10,373 nt of DNA from Desulfocapsaceae bacterium (lineage in GTDB: Bacteria; Desulfobacterota; Desulfobulbia; Desulfobulbales; Desulfocapsaceae): contig JAOZLO010000003.1 in the NCBI GenBank assembly GCA_029934775.1, forward strand, positions 12,181 through 22,553, read 5' to 3'. Made by a program: the position numbers and the translations under genes. Below the pieces are notes generated by a model. That model was not told where the DNA came from. It ran no database searches and was given only the letters and a program-made list of their open reading frames with translations. Of this stretch, positions 1 to 7,292 are shown one piece after another. The first letter of the stretch is position 1. Each line of letters starts with the position of its first letter.

Positions 1-2
1 TA

Positions 3-2804
3 AAAGATAACAGCCTGGTTATTGATGTTGAAGAGCTTAGCAGCAAACGCTTCAACTCCCGCGTTTCCGGACAAATCCACCTCGAGGGCGGGGAAGAAAA
101 GATTACCGGTACTCTGTCAGCGAATCTTGCCGGAGTTTTACCGGTAACTCTAGATTTTACTGCAGACAGGGAACAGATATCATTTAGTGGCAAAGAAGCT
201 GGAGTGATAAATGATATAACGCCTTTTGTTGACCTGTTCGGCCTGGATAACAATATCCAGCGCTGGATCACAGAGTACCTTCAGGGCAGTCGTTATCATC
301 TCACATCATTTAAAGGGGCGATCCCCTGGCATAAACCTGAGGCTGTTTTGGACACCTTGTATGCAGAGGTGAAAGTGGACGATTTTGAATATACATTTGC
401 TCCCGGTAACCCTGGTCTGCAGCCTGTCAAAGCCGATTATACCGATCTGCTTTTCAACAACAAAATCCTGACAATCATCCCCCATGAACCGCTCTTTCAC
501 GAACAGGGAGTGGGAGATAGCCATGTGAATATTGACTTTACTGACCCAGCGGATATCATTCTTACAGTCACCATCAAAACTTTTGCCAGGGCTGATGACG
601 ATATTCTCACTCTCCTCAACCATTATCATATTCCCCTGCCATTCAAACAGACAGCAGGCAAAACAAAAACAGATTTTACTCTAGCCATCAACCTCAATAA
701 ACAGCAGGTTAGCACCAGCGGAACTTTTCTTATTGATGAAGGTATCATTGAGTTTGGAGGCAAAAACTATAGCGTGACAGACACCAGTATCGTTCTGGAG
801 AACAGCAATATCAGTATTAATGGTGTTATCAGTTTTGAAAAACTGTTTGTTGCCGGTATCAACGGTACATTTGAGACTGCAGCCGGGACAGGTGATATTA
901 ATATCACTCTGGAGCAAATCAAGTTCAAAGCAGGAGAATCCGACCTGACCCTTGGCGAATCAAAGACAAAGCCAGTTATCCAATATCATATTCGACCGGA
1001 TGGTCATTCTGTTAATGTCAGCAGTTCTTCGTGGGCTTTAGATTCACTGCAGCTGACTCTCGGACCTTTCAGCAGTCCCTTTTCACCGAAAAAACTCTCC
1101 ATTGACTTTCCTCCAACCCTGTTAACCATCCTGCCCGGCGTCTCGTCCAAAATATCAGGTTCATTTTCCTTCAAAGAAAAAAAGGCGGCCTTTCACTGCG
1201 ACCTTTTGAAATATCAGGTGAGAGACCTGACTCTGGAAAGCTCCAGTGTACCGTTTTTCATTCAATATGATCAGGACTTGACAATCCGGACCGAAAAAAC
1301 ATCCCACTGGATGGTGAACAATATCCTGACGACTCTCTATCCCTCCGAATTCAAGTATGGTGACAATGTTCTCTCAATAACCAATGGCCGGATAATCTAT
1401 GGCGATTTTTTTGACAGTCAGATTTCCGGCCACTATAACAGTCTGTCGAGACAGGGTGGTTTTATTCTCGAAGACCTTCATCTCAAAGAAAAAAACATCG
1501 GTCACCTGCTCGACCTACCTGATGGCATCTCTGTTGAAGTCAGCGGTAAAAATGACAGGCTGGTCATCAATGTTCCTGAACTGGATCTTATGATCAGCAC
1601 CGATGAAAACAAAGGTTGGTCGGCAACTTTTCACGATCTGGCAACTCTCCACCAGCATTCAGCGCTGTTGCAGCACTACTCGCTGGATTCAGGCAGCATT
1701 AAAATTGCTTCGAAAAACGGTAAAAAGCCCTACAGTTTTAGCGCCGATATCCCTTATCGTTACCCTTTTCTGGTAAAAGATGATGTGCCGGCCGCTCACC
1801 TGAATATCACAGGTGGAATCACTGAAGAAGGTTTGCGTGCCACAGTAAATGATGCGATACAGATACACTACAGCGATCAGTTGATCATTACTTCAAAAGG
1901 CGTGGGTTTAAATATTCCAGTGATCGTCACATTTTTCAAAGAACATCCCAGGACTGCAGCTGTTAAGCCAGGGAAGAAAAAAACGCTTAAGTATTCCTTT
2001 AACGCCACCGACAGCATCCTCTTTTTCAGGCCGGGAAATAAAATCCTGGCCGACCGAATGCAGATTGAAAATGTTGACAGCAAACTCATTATGCGGCTGG
2101 ATCATGGTTCTGGATTTATTACTTTGGATCTTGAAGGAGATAATTTTTCCCTCAAAGGGAAAAACCTGGACCATACCTTTATGAGTGCGTTGGCCGGAGA
2201 GGCGCAATTTGAAAATGGACAGATGAGCATCGCTGCCAAGGGGATGTCCGATAAATTTTCGGCCCTTTTTAAACTTGAGGATACTATTCTCAAGAAGATG
2301 AAATCGTTGCAAAACATTCTTGCCTTTGCCAATACTATTCCGGCACTTATCACCTTTTCTCTGCCTGAATACAATAGCAGAGGTTTACCCCTTAGCTCTG
2401 CTGTTGTTGGCATGACTTTTGAAGGTGGGATGGCAACTATTGAATCTTTTACGATGGAATCACCCGAGATCAATATTACAGGAAATGGCTGGATCAACTT
2501 TCCCCAAAACAAAATTGATATGGATTTCAATCTCGTCACCCAGGCCAGCACAAATATAAAAAAAATTCCCCTTGCCGGTTACGTCCTGACCGGCGATGAG
2601 AAACGACCTTCCATCATCGTCAAAGTATCCGGGGACCTGCGCGATCCTAAAGTGGAAAACTCGATGATGAAAGAAGTTGTAACCCTGCCTTTTAAAATCC
2701 TTCTTCGCACTTTAGCCCTGCCATTCCATCTGGTGGATTCAATGGCCGGCCCTGCTGAGGATAAACAAGATAAAGAAAGCCCAAATATTAAAGGAGAAAA
2801 ATAG
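3..2804 (+). CDS. AsmA-like (YhdP/TamB/YdbH-type) large envelope protein, 5' end outside window
   Basis: The frame is open from position 3 to the stop at 2802-2804, giving 933 visible residues. There is no stop upstream of the first GTG (204), so that GTG is internal and the true start is before the window. The sequence is a long, low-complexity-free beta-rich protein with repeated short strands of the form 'G...IDF / I.GNG.I', typical of AsmA-superfamily beta-groove proteins. The best marker is the C-terminal stretch at about 2395-2660: an 'ITGNGWINFPQNKIDMDF' segment, then 'IPLAGYVLTGDEKRPSI' and 'VSGDLRDPKV', which resembles the AsmA_2/DUF3971 C-terminal module. Known members (YhdP, TamB, YdbH) are anchored in the inner membrane and bridge the periplasm to move phospholipids to the outer membrane. 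That role here is inferred by family. The tail after this module carries a hydrophobic patch and then a charged end. The N-terminal membrane anchor would lie upstream and cannot be seen. It converges on the crotonase gene. Confidence 0.85.
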   Translation, partial: KDNSLVIDVEELSSKRFNSRVSGQIHLEGGEEKITGTLSANLAGVLPVTLDFTADREQISFSGKEAGVINDITPFVDLFGLDNNIQRWITEYLQGSRYHLTSFKGAIPWHKPEAVLDTLYAEVKVDDFEYTFAPGNPGLQPVKADYTDLLFNNKILTIIPHEPLFHEQGVGDSHVNIDFTDPADIILTVTIKTFARADDDILTLLNHYHIPLPFKQTAGKTKTDFTLAINLNKQQVSTSGTFLIDEGIIEFGGKNYSVTDTSIVLENSNISINGVISFEKLFVAGINGTFETAAGTGDINITLEQIKFKAGESDLTLGESKTKPVIQYHIRPDGHSVNVSSSSWALDSLQLTLGPFSSPFSPKKLSIDFPPTLLTILPGVSSKISGSFSFKEKKAAFHCDLLKYQVRDLTLESSSVPFFIQYDQDLTIRTEKTSHWMVNNILTTLYPSEFKYGDNVLSITNGRIIYGDFFDSQISGHYNSLSRQGGFILEDLHLKEKNIGHLLDLPDGISVEVSGKNDRLVINVPELDLMISTDENKGWSATFHDLATLHQHSALLQHYSLDSGSIKIASKNGKKPYSFSADIPYRYPFLVKDDVPAAHLNITGGITEEGLRATVNDAIQIHYSDQLIITSKGVGLNIPVIVTFFKEHPRTAAVKPGKKKTLKYSFNATDSILFFRPGNKILADRMQIENVDSKLIMRLDHGSGFITLDLEGDNFSLKGKNLDHTFMSALAGEAQFENGQMSIAAKGMSDKFSALFKLEDTILKKMKSLQNILAFANTIPALITFSLPEYNSRGLPLSSAVVGMTFEGGMATIESFTMESPEINITGNGWINFPQNKIDMDFNLVTQASTNIKKIPLAGYVLTGDEKRPSIIVKVSGDLRDPKVENSMMKEVVTLPFKILLRTLALPFHLVDSMAGPAEDKQDKESPNIKGEK

Positions 2805-2827
2805 GCAACTTTGAGCCAATTACCACA

Positions 2828-3631
2828 TTATTTCCTTTCCATCGATTTCAGCATCGTGTTAACCGCTGTCAAATGCTCCGGTTCGTTATGGCACATACCC
2901 TGAAAGCACGCACAAAAATCAAGAAAATCTTTGAGTTCCATGCGCTGCGCTGACTTCATCAATCTCTTGGTGAGACGGATTGCCTTGGGGGGCTGACTGG
3001 CGATGCGGCCGGCTAGTTCCAGGGTTACAGGGAGCAATTCTTCAGGATTTGTAATTGTCATTACGATGCCTAAATCCAGAGCCTCCCGGGCGTCAATCAC
3101 CCGGCCAGTCATGGTCAGCTCGAAGGCACGTTGATAGCCGATAAGGCGTTGCATAAACCAGGCACCGCCATCACCGGGGATAATACCCAGGTTAAGGAAA
3201 GTCTCTCCGAACCTGGCCTTGTTGGAGGCAAGACGAATATCTGCCATATTGGCAAGATCGAACCCGGCACCAATGGCCGGACCGTTTACCGCCGCGATGA
3301 CCGGCACCTCGACCGCCTGAAGAGCCAGGGGAATTCGCTGGATCCCTCTACGATATCGCTGTTCTACCTCCGCCACATCACCGGCAAAATCTCCACCTCT
3401 TTCAGCCATATCACGGATGTTTCCTCCGGCACTGAAAGCCGACCCGGCTCCGGTGATCACCAGCACTGAGACCTCATCACTGTGATTTACCCAGCCGGCG
3501 GTAGCAACAATATCCTCGATCAAATTAGAACCGGTCAAGGCATTGCGTAAATCATGGCGGTTCATGGTCAGCACTGCCACACGGTTTTCTACATCCAGAG
3601 TAGCATCCAAAAGTTGTGGCTTTCCAGTCAT
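2828..3631 (-). CDS. Crotonase-fold protein (enoyl-CoA hydratase/isomerase family)
   Basis: This is a 267-residue protein, the usual length for a single-domain crotonase. Oxyanion-hole elements are visible as SAGGN (67-71) and GPAIGAGFDLA (117-127), followed by the 'ADIRLAS' strand (130-136) and PGDGGAW (152-158). The family binds acyl-CoA thioesters and stabilises an enolate for hydration, isomerisation or C-C cleavage, in the cytoplasm. By alignment with rat mitochondrial enoyl-CoA hydratase, the two catalytic glutamates (Glu144, Glu164) correspond to Asp125 and Phe145. Classical hydratase activity is therefore uncertain. Glu143 or Asp154 are candidate replacement acids. Start: ATG at 3631 is preceded by GGAG with 7 nt spacing, a good ribosome-binding site. 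It is the last gene of the minus-strand run, 74 bp after the PilZ-like gene, and no other beta-oxidation gene is in the window. The exact substrate cannot be told. Confidence 0.9.
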   Translation of the reverse strand: MTGKPQLLDATLDVENRVAVLTMNRHDLRNALTGSNLIEDIVATAGWVNHSDEVSVLVITGAGSAFSAGGNIRDMAERGGDFAGDVAEVEQRYRRGIQRIPLALQAVEVPVIAAVNGPAIGAGFDLANMADIRLASNKARFGETFLNLGIIPGDGGAWFMQRLIGYQRAFELTMTGRVIDAREALDLGIVMTITNPEELLPVTLELAGRIASQPPKAIRLTKRLMKSAQRMELKDFLDFCACFQGMCHNEPEHLTAVNTMLKSMERK

Positions 3632-3705
3632 TTTATTTCTCCGTTAGAATGATCCGGGCGTCAGCAATGCAGCAACCGTCAATGCAGGCAATACTTTCAG
3701 AGGTC

Positions 3706-4161
3706 CTATCTCTTAAACAGCCGAAAAAGTTTTTTCTGTCTCTCATGAAAGCAGAGCCCCATTTTGAAGGCGGGCAGTTTTTTGTAGTGACAAGAATCCA
3801 TCCAGACAGAGCGTGCGGATATTGAAAAAGATTCATCGCTGGATCCGGGATTGTTAATCTCAAGAACAAGATGATATCGATCACTGTCTAAAGTGGAAAA
3901 AAAAAGATGTCTTCCTTCCAGCAGCATCTGAGAGAGAACAAGGCAAGCCCCTCCCACGGATATGTCCACCATAACAGCGCAGCATGAGTCCGACAGGAGT
4001 TCACCGCTCTTCCGCTCCTGCAGACTGATTTTTACTCTGCATTCCGACTTTAACCGCAATGGCCTGGGTGAAAAAAAGATCATGTTTTTTGCTGGTTCTG
4101 CTGATTTCAAGGTATCTTTCGGAAAATGTCCCCCCTCTGCCAGAGAAAACCTTACAACCAT
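3706..4161 (-). CDS. PilZ-like domain protein with degenerate c-di-GMP motif
   Basis: This is a 151-residue cytoplasmic protein with no membrane segment. The core has the PilZ second signature D-x-S-x-x-G at Asp66-Ile-Ser68-Val-Gly-Gly71, an alternating beta pattern to about 120, and a closing 'AFKMGLCF' strand (131-138), as in PilZ beta-barrels. PilZ domains bind cyclic di-GMP through an N-terminal RxxxR plus the DxSxxG motif and control motility, exopolysaccharide or partner proteins. Here the arginine motif is imperfect: Arg33 and Arg36 have only two residues between them, with another Arg at 42, so ligand binding is doubtful. The start is uncertain. ATG 4161 follows an in-frame TAA closely and has a weak ribosome-binding site. 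An internal ATG at residue 27 would give a more typical 125-residue protein. It lies 27 bp after the radical SAM gene. The family call rests on motif and strand pattern only. Confidence 0.68.
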   Translation of the reverse strand: MVVRFSLAEGGHFPKDTLKSAEPAKNMIFFSPRPLRLKSECRVKISLQERKSGELLSDSCCAVMVDISVGGACLVLSQMLLEGRHLFFSTLDSDRYHLVLEINNPGSSDESFSISARSVWMDSCHYKKLPAFKMGLCFHERQKKLFRLFKR

Positions 4162-4188
4162 TACCGGATTTTAGCAAATACCAGGACA

Positions 4189-5097
4189 CTACCTGGCCCA
4201 GTTTAATAATTTCATCACAGTGGATACATCCAGTGTTTTCAACATTTCCGGTGAATCAAACATCTTTTTACATAACTCGCATTTACGGTAGGTTACGATC
4301 TCACGTGCTGTATAGCCGACAAAAGAGGCAATAGCGGTAATCCCCATGGACCTTATACAATTGTAGAGCTGGTGAGTTTCACTCTTTTGAAAGAGGATAT
4401 CGATGGAGTCATTTTTGAGGTTGCCGAGTTTAAAAAAATCGGTGGTGTTAAAGTGGCTACCGGCATCGCAACAGGCGTACATTGTGAGATCGGGAGCAAG
4501 GTAAGAATTCATCGCACAACGGTTTTCCTGGTAATCGGTAAAGATCCCCTCTCTATCAAAAAAGTTGGCACGACCTGCATAGATAACAGGTTCCGGAAAG
4601 AAAATAAGACCGTTGTTCCTGAGAAACTGTTCATATGTGTCATCCTTTTCTGAAAAATCAGTCACAAAGGAAACGAAATATTTAACTCCTGCCGCAATAC
4701 AGCTGCGAGCCGCGTTTAACACATTTTGTCTGGGGATATTTTGCTGATGCCACCGGCTGTAGCTCATACGTAATTGGGATAGCCCGCACTCTTGAAGCAG
4801 CTTGATTCGCTGATCTGCCTTTTCCGGCGTACCCGCCCAGTAGCTGTTTGTAACTACTCTCGTATAAATATTTGCGTCCCAGCAAAGGGTTATCAACTCC
4901 AGTAGATCATCAAAGTATATAAATGGTTCACCTGCTGTAAAGCTGATACCCATGACTCCAGCTTCCACCATATCCCCGATGATTTCCTTAGCCCGGGAAA
5001 GGTCCATCTTTATATCTTCATGATTATCTCCAGCAGCGACACAGTGAGCGCATCTCGCATTACAGCGATTAGAGTATCCAAAGGCAATTTTTCTCAT
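4189..5097 (-). CDS. Radical SAM protein with C-terminal (SPASM/Twitch-like) auxiliary cysteines
   Basis: This is a 302-residue protein starting with the radical SAM motif C-x3-C-x2-C at Cys12, Cys16 and Cys19. These ligate the [4Fe-4S] cluster that cleaves S-adenosylmethionine to a 5'-deoxyadenosyl radical. TAGEP (54-58) takes the place of the GGEP SAM-contact motif. The segment 'SYSRWHQQNIP' (112-122) sits where related enzymes carry a D-x-F-H-type strand. The C-terminal third has Cys194, Cys209-Cys210, Cys247 and a Cys273-x2-Cys276 pair around a 'KLGNLKND' segment (223-230). This spacing is like a SPASM or Twitch auxiliary Fe-S domain, which is common in peptide- and protein-modifying enzymes and dehydrogenases. 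The substrate is unknown, and the 80-bp upstream gap has no room for more than a tiny peptide gene. The ATG at 5097 follows an in-frame stop closely. The nearest AGGAG lies 18 nt upstream, too far to be ideal. It follows the YkgJ-family gene and precedes the PilZ-like gene. Confidence 0.9.
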   Translation of the reverse strand: MRKIAFGYSNRCNARCAHCVAAGDNHEDIKMDLSRAKEIIGDMVEAGVMGISFTAGEPFIYFDDLLELITLCWDANIYTRVVTNSYWAGTPEKADQRIKLLQECGLSQLRMSYSRWHQQNIPRQNVLNAARSCIAAGVKYFVSFVTDFSEKDDTYEQFLRNNGLIFFPEPVIYAGRANFFDREGIFTDYQENRCAMNSYLAPDLTMYACCDAGSHFNTTDFFKLGNLKNDSIDILFQKSETHQLYNCIRSMGITAIASFVGYTAREIVTYRKCELCKKMFDSPEMLKTLDVSTVMKLLNWAR

Positions 5098-5121
5098 AGA
5101 TTATTTACTATCTGGCTCCTG

Positions 5122-5156
5122 AAACTCTGATCAGTTTTTGGGTTACGGATGTAACC
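5122..5156. repeat. Two adjacent small inverted repeats in the YkgJ-radical SAM gap
   Basis: The 80-bp gap between the YkgJ-family stop and the radical SAM start holds two small hairpin-forming sequences. One is AAACT-(6 nt)-AGTTT at 5122-5137, with CTGATCAG inside it. The other is GGTTAC-GGAT-GTAACC at 5141-5156, a perfect 6-bp stem with a 4-nt loop. Neither is followed by a clear T tract on the minus strand. They could affect expression of the radical SAM gene or message stability, or they could be chance. Confidence 0.35.
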
Positions 5157-5177
5157 AGCGTTATGGGGATCTGTAGT

Positions 5178-5615
5178 CTATTTTTCTCGATTCAAGGGCA
5201 GACCAAACGAATCCTGGCCCAGGAGATAAATGGCAGTGTCCCCGAAGAGAGAGTGGAAACTCTCGTCTGCCATATTACAGCGAAATCCCTGGCAGGAAAG
5301 GGGCCGGTAGTGGTAGATTTTGCAGTAGAACAACCCATTCCGCTTCTGCAGGAAAATACAGCCCTTCTCATCCGGATGAATCATGTAAACCTTACCCTTC
5401 TCCCTGTTTTCTTCAATGAGTTGGGCGAGGGGTTTCTCCCGAAGTTCTTTCAAGGTGGCATCAACTCCCACATGTCCCCCCATCTTTTTAATATATTCAG
5501 CCTCATCCCCCTGCAGCAGGACTTTTTTGTATTTTTTGCAGCAGGTGCCACATTGACGACATTCCTGCAAAATGGTCTTCAGAGCGTCATGGTCAATATT
5601 AATTTTTCCCATCAT
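5178..5615 (-). CDS. YkgJ-family cysteine-cluster protein (CxxCxxCC, UPF0153)
   Basis: This is a 145-residue soluble protein of the putative zinc- or iron-chelating CxxCxxCC family. The signature is Cys19-x2-Cys22-x2-Cys25-Cys26. Four more cysteines at 86, 98, 108 and 113 sit in the expected C-terminal pattern, including 'YHYRPLSCQGFRC' (101-113), which matches the family's 'Y..RP..C' region. All eight cysteines are present, so the protein looks intact. The biochemical function of the family is not settled, and metal or Fe-S binding is the usual prediction. Start choice: TTG 5618, ATG 5615 and ATG 5612 are consecutive codons. The GAGAGA ribosome-binding site is placed correctly for ATG 5615 (about 5 nt) and too close to the TTG. 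It lies 30 bp after the deacetylase gene and 80 bp before the radical SAM gene, so it is probably cotranscribed with both. Confidence 0.88.
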   Translation of the reverse strand: MMGKINIDHDALKTILQECRQCGTCCKKYKKVLLQGDEAEYIKKMGGHVGVDATLKELREKPLAQLIEENREKGKVYMIHPDEKGCIFLQKRNGLFYCKIYHYRPLSCQGFRCNMADESFHSLFGDTAIYLLGQDSFGLPLNREK

Positions 5616-5629
5616 CAATCTCTCTCGTT

Positions 5630-5644
5630 ACGAAATATTTTCGT
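5630..5644. repeat. Small perfect inverted repeat between deacetylase and YkgJ genes
   Basis: ACGAAA-TAT-TTTCGT forms a 6-bp perfect stem in the 30-bp gap, just after the deacetylase stop and before the GAGAGA ribosome-binding site of the YkgJ gene. It is AT-rich and weak, with no T tract, so a terminator role is unlikely. Confidence 0.3.
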
Positions 5645-5645
5645 C

Positions 5646-6671
5646 CTACAATGCCCAGTATCGATGCATGGGATGACCCTGCAGAATTTTTTCCGCCCTT
5701 GAAGCAGGAAAAATTCCGGGCCTTGTAAAATCTTTCTGCACCATGGCATCAATGGTTGAAAGTACTGAATCTTCAAGGGCCCGGGGATTGTAACCACCCT
5801 CCATAACATACAGCAGACGATCAGCACAGCTGTCAGCGGCATGACGTCGGAGGATATGGGTGATCTGACCATACCACCCGGTGCTCAGCAGGGTTCCACT
5901 GATACTGTCATCGACATGTGCATCAAAACCTGCAGAAACCAGTATAAACTGGGGCAGATACTGCTCCACCACCCCCTGCAGCACTCTGCCGAGCAGATAG
6001 GTATATTCCGGATCACCAAATTGGGGGTGGACAGGAATATTTATCGTATATCCCTGTCCTGCTTCACTCCCTGTCTCTTCCGGGAAACCAGTAAAGGGAA
6101 AGAGCCCTTTCTGATGGATAGAGCAGACCAGAACTTCTTTAGTGTCATAAAAAATTTCCTGGGTACCATTTGCGTGATGAATATCAAAATCCAGGATAAG
6201 AATGCGGGAAAGACCATGCCGCGTACGAAGGTATTCTGCAGTAAGGGCAATATTGTTAAATATACAGAAGCCCATTCCCCTGCCGCCGGTGGCGTGGTGG
6301 CCGGGAGGACGGACAAGAGCAAAACCGTAATCGAGTTCTCCAGCCATGATCTGGTCTGCAAGACAGAAACAGCCGCCTGCAGCCAGTCGAGCCGTAGGGA
6401 GACTGTCTTCCATCAAATAGGTATCACGGTCGTAAGAGTAAGGGTCAGGCTTTACCGCATGTTCCCTAAGCTGTTCCACATAGAACGGGGAGTGGGCCAT
6501 GCTGATCTCATCACTGCTCGCCTCACGAGGCTGGATGCGCTGAAAAGATTTGTTGCCATTCTGCTGCAACCGCAGGTAGAGGCTGCGCACCCGATCCGGA
6601 TTCTCCGATGATGGCCGGGAAATTGAATGATGCAGATATCGATTGTCAAAAACCAGGCCGAGCTTACTCAT
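5646..6671 (-). CDS. Histone deacetylase-family (class II-like) Zn amidohydrolase
   Basis: This is a 341-residue single-domain arginase/deacetylase-fold enzyme with every catalytic motif present. RPPGHHA (121-127) carries the paired histidines 125 and 126. GFCIFNN is at 134-140. DFDIHHANGTQEIF (161-174) holds zinc ligands Asp163 and His165. SAGFDAH (246-252) holds zinc ligand Asp250. EGGY (291-294) holds the transition-state Tyr294, a Tyr rather than the His of weakly active class IIa enzymes. The enzyme should therefore be active, removing acyl groups from lysines or from acetylated polyamines or other small amines in the cytoplasm. The motif wording is closest to bacterial HDAH/HDAC6-like enzymes; AcuC-type or acetylpolyamine amidohydrolase function cannot be excluded. 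The start ATG overlaps the stop of the GNAT gene by 8 bp (ATGAGTAA) and has no clear Shine-Dalgarno. This suggests translation coupled to the acetyltransferase. Confidence 0.94.
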   Translation of the reverse strand: MSKLGLVFDNRYLHHSISRPSSENPDRVRSLYLRLQQNGNKSFQRIQPREASSDEISMAHSPFYVEQLREHAVKPDPYSYDRDTYLMEDSLPTARLAAGGCFCLADQIMAGELDYGFALVRPPGHHATGGRGMGFCIFNNIALTAEYLRTRHGLSRILILDFDIHHANGTQEIFYDTKEVLVCSIHQKGLFPFTGFPEETGSEAGQGYTINIPVHPQFGDPEYTYLLGRVLQGVVEQYLPQFILVSAGFDAHVDDSISGTLLSTGWYGQITHILRRHAADSCADRLLYVMEGGYNPRALEDSVLSTIDAMVQKDFTRPGIFPASRAEKILQGHPMHRYWAL

Positions 6672-7230
6672 AATGATATTGGTAAATAGAATGAGAGTGG
6701 TACTGCTCGGACGTCAGGCGAAAGAGATGTCCTGTCCGCTTTTCCTGCTGATCATCATAGGCCAGGGATTCAATAAGTTCGAAACCAAGTTTTTTCAGAC
6801 AACGCTGCTGAGCTGTATTATTGATGTCAGTATACATCTCAATGGCTCCCACCGGAAATCGATCAAAAATATGCATTATGAGGAATTTCTGAATCTCAGT
6901 ACCATAACCCTTGCCGCGTTCCTCAGGGAGGGCCACTTTAAGAGCCATGGTGACCGTGTTTTGTCCTCCTGTAGGTTGCCAGTAATGGGCCGTACCGATT
7001 AAGCGGCCATCCTCTTTCAGCTGCACGAGCAGCATCTTTTCCTGGTCGCTCCACAAGGCACCTGAGGAAACCTGGCTGCGCATCTGTTCCAAATTATAGT
7101 TTTCCGGGGTCAAAAACGCACCACAGGCAGTTTCTGAACGACTCCAGCCTACAACAACAGGAAGGTCACTCTCCTCAATTCTTACCAGAACAAGTCTGCT
7201 GGTGAAAAGTTTGTTACCAAAAAAACTCAT
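6664..7230 (-). CDS. GNAT-family N-acetyltransferase (RimJ/RimL-like)
   Basis: This is a 188-residue protein of the usual RimJ/RimL-like length. It opens with a beta strand of the kind 'LFTSRLVLVRI' (8-18), which typifies the group. The acetyl-CoA pyrophosphate-binding motif A is seen as RGKGYG (105-110) after 'LPEE'. The distal motif is 'DINNTAQQRCLKKLGF' (135-150), where the Asn-Asn and the K-x-L-G-F helix end are standard. It should transfer an acetyl group from acetyl-CoA to an amine, either a protein N-terminus or lysine, or a small molecule. The substrate is unknown. Start ATG 7230 has an AAGAAG-type ribosome-binding site. It is 62 bp downstream of the chemoreceptor stop, with a hairpin in the gap, and overlaps the deacetylase gene by 8 bp. 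The pair is functionally opposite (acetyl addition and removal), similar in logic to Bacillus AcuA and AcuC. The Tyr- and His-rich last residues may be only a by-product of the overlap. Confidence 0.92.
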   Translation of the reverse strand: MSFFGNKLFTSRLVLVRIEESDLPVVVGWSRSETACGAFLTPENYNLEQMRSQVSSGALWSDQEKMLLVQLKEDGRLIGTAHYWQPTGGQNTVTMALKVALPEERGKGYGTEIQKFLIMHIFDRFPVGAIEMYTDINNTAQQRCLKKLGFELIESLAYDDQQEKRTGHLFRLTSEQYHSHSIYQYHYE

Positions 7231-7248
7231 ATTCTTCTTTATGGCTGC

Positions 7249-7278
7249 TGTGCCGGACCGGTAAAAAAGTCCGGCACA
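7249..7278 (-). terminator. Perfect 10-bp GC-rich hairpin after the chemoreceptor gene
   Basis: TGTGCCGGAC (7249-7258) and GTCCGGCACA (7269-7278) are perfect inverted copies separated by 10 nt. The hairpin begins 14 nt after the chemoreceptor stop and ends 18 nt before the GNAT start. On the minus strand the six-T run lies in the loop rather than after the stem, so this is not a textbook intrinsic terminator. It may cause partial termination, protect the chemoreceptor message 3' end, or act as an attenuator between the two genes. Confidence 0.45.
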
Positions 7279-7292
7279 ATGGGCTGTTTATT

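Noticed and set aside
1908..2551. Minus-strand open frames inside the AsmA-like gene
   Set aside because: The plus-strand frame is continuous and carries the AsmA-like C-terminal module. The minus-strand products have no family features.
2800..2830. Possible bidirectional terminator between the convergent AsmA-like and crotonase genes
   Set aside because: Only a 3-bp GGC/GCC stem can be drawn next to a short T run on the minus strand, too weak to call.
3633..3884. 83-codon minus-strand frame between the crotonase and PilZ-like genes
   Set aside because: Most of it overlaps the PilZ-like gene in another frame and it has no domain signature. It was considered as a small gene because it spans the 74-bp gap.
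5098..5177. RiPP precursor peptide gene beside the radical SAM gene
   Set aside because: The gap is 80 bp, holds small inverted repeats, and offers no start codon with a ribosome-binding site and a meaningful peptide.
5841..6611. 256-codon open frame on the plus strand
   Set aside because: It lies wholly antisense to the deacetylase gene, which has all its catalytic motifs. The plus-strand product has no recognisable fold.
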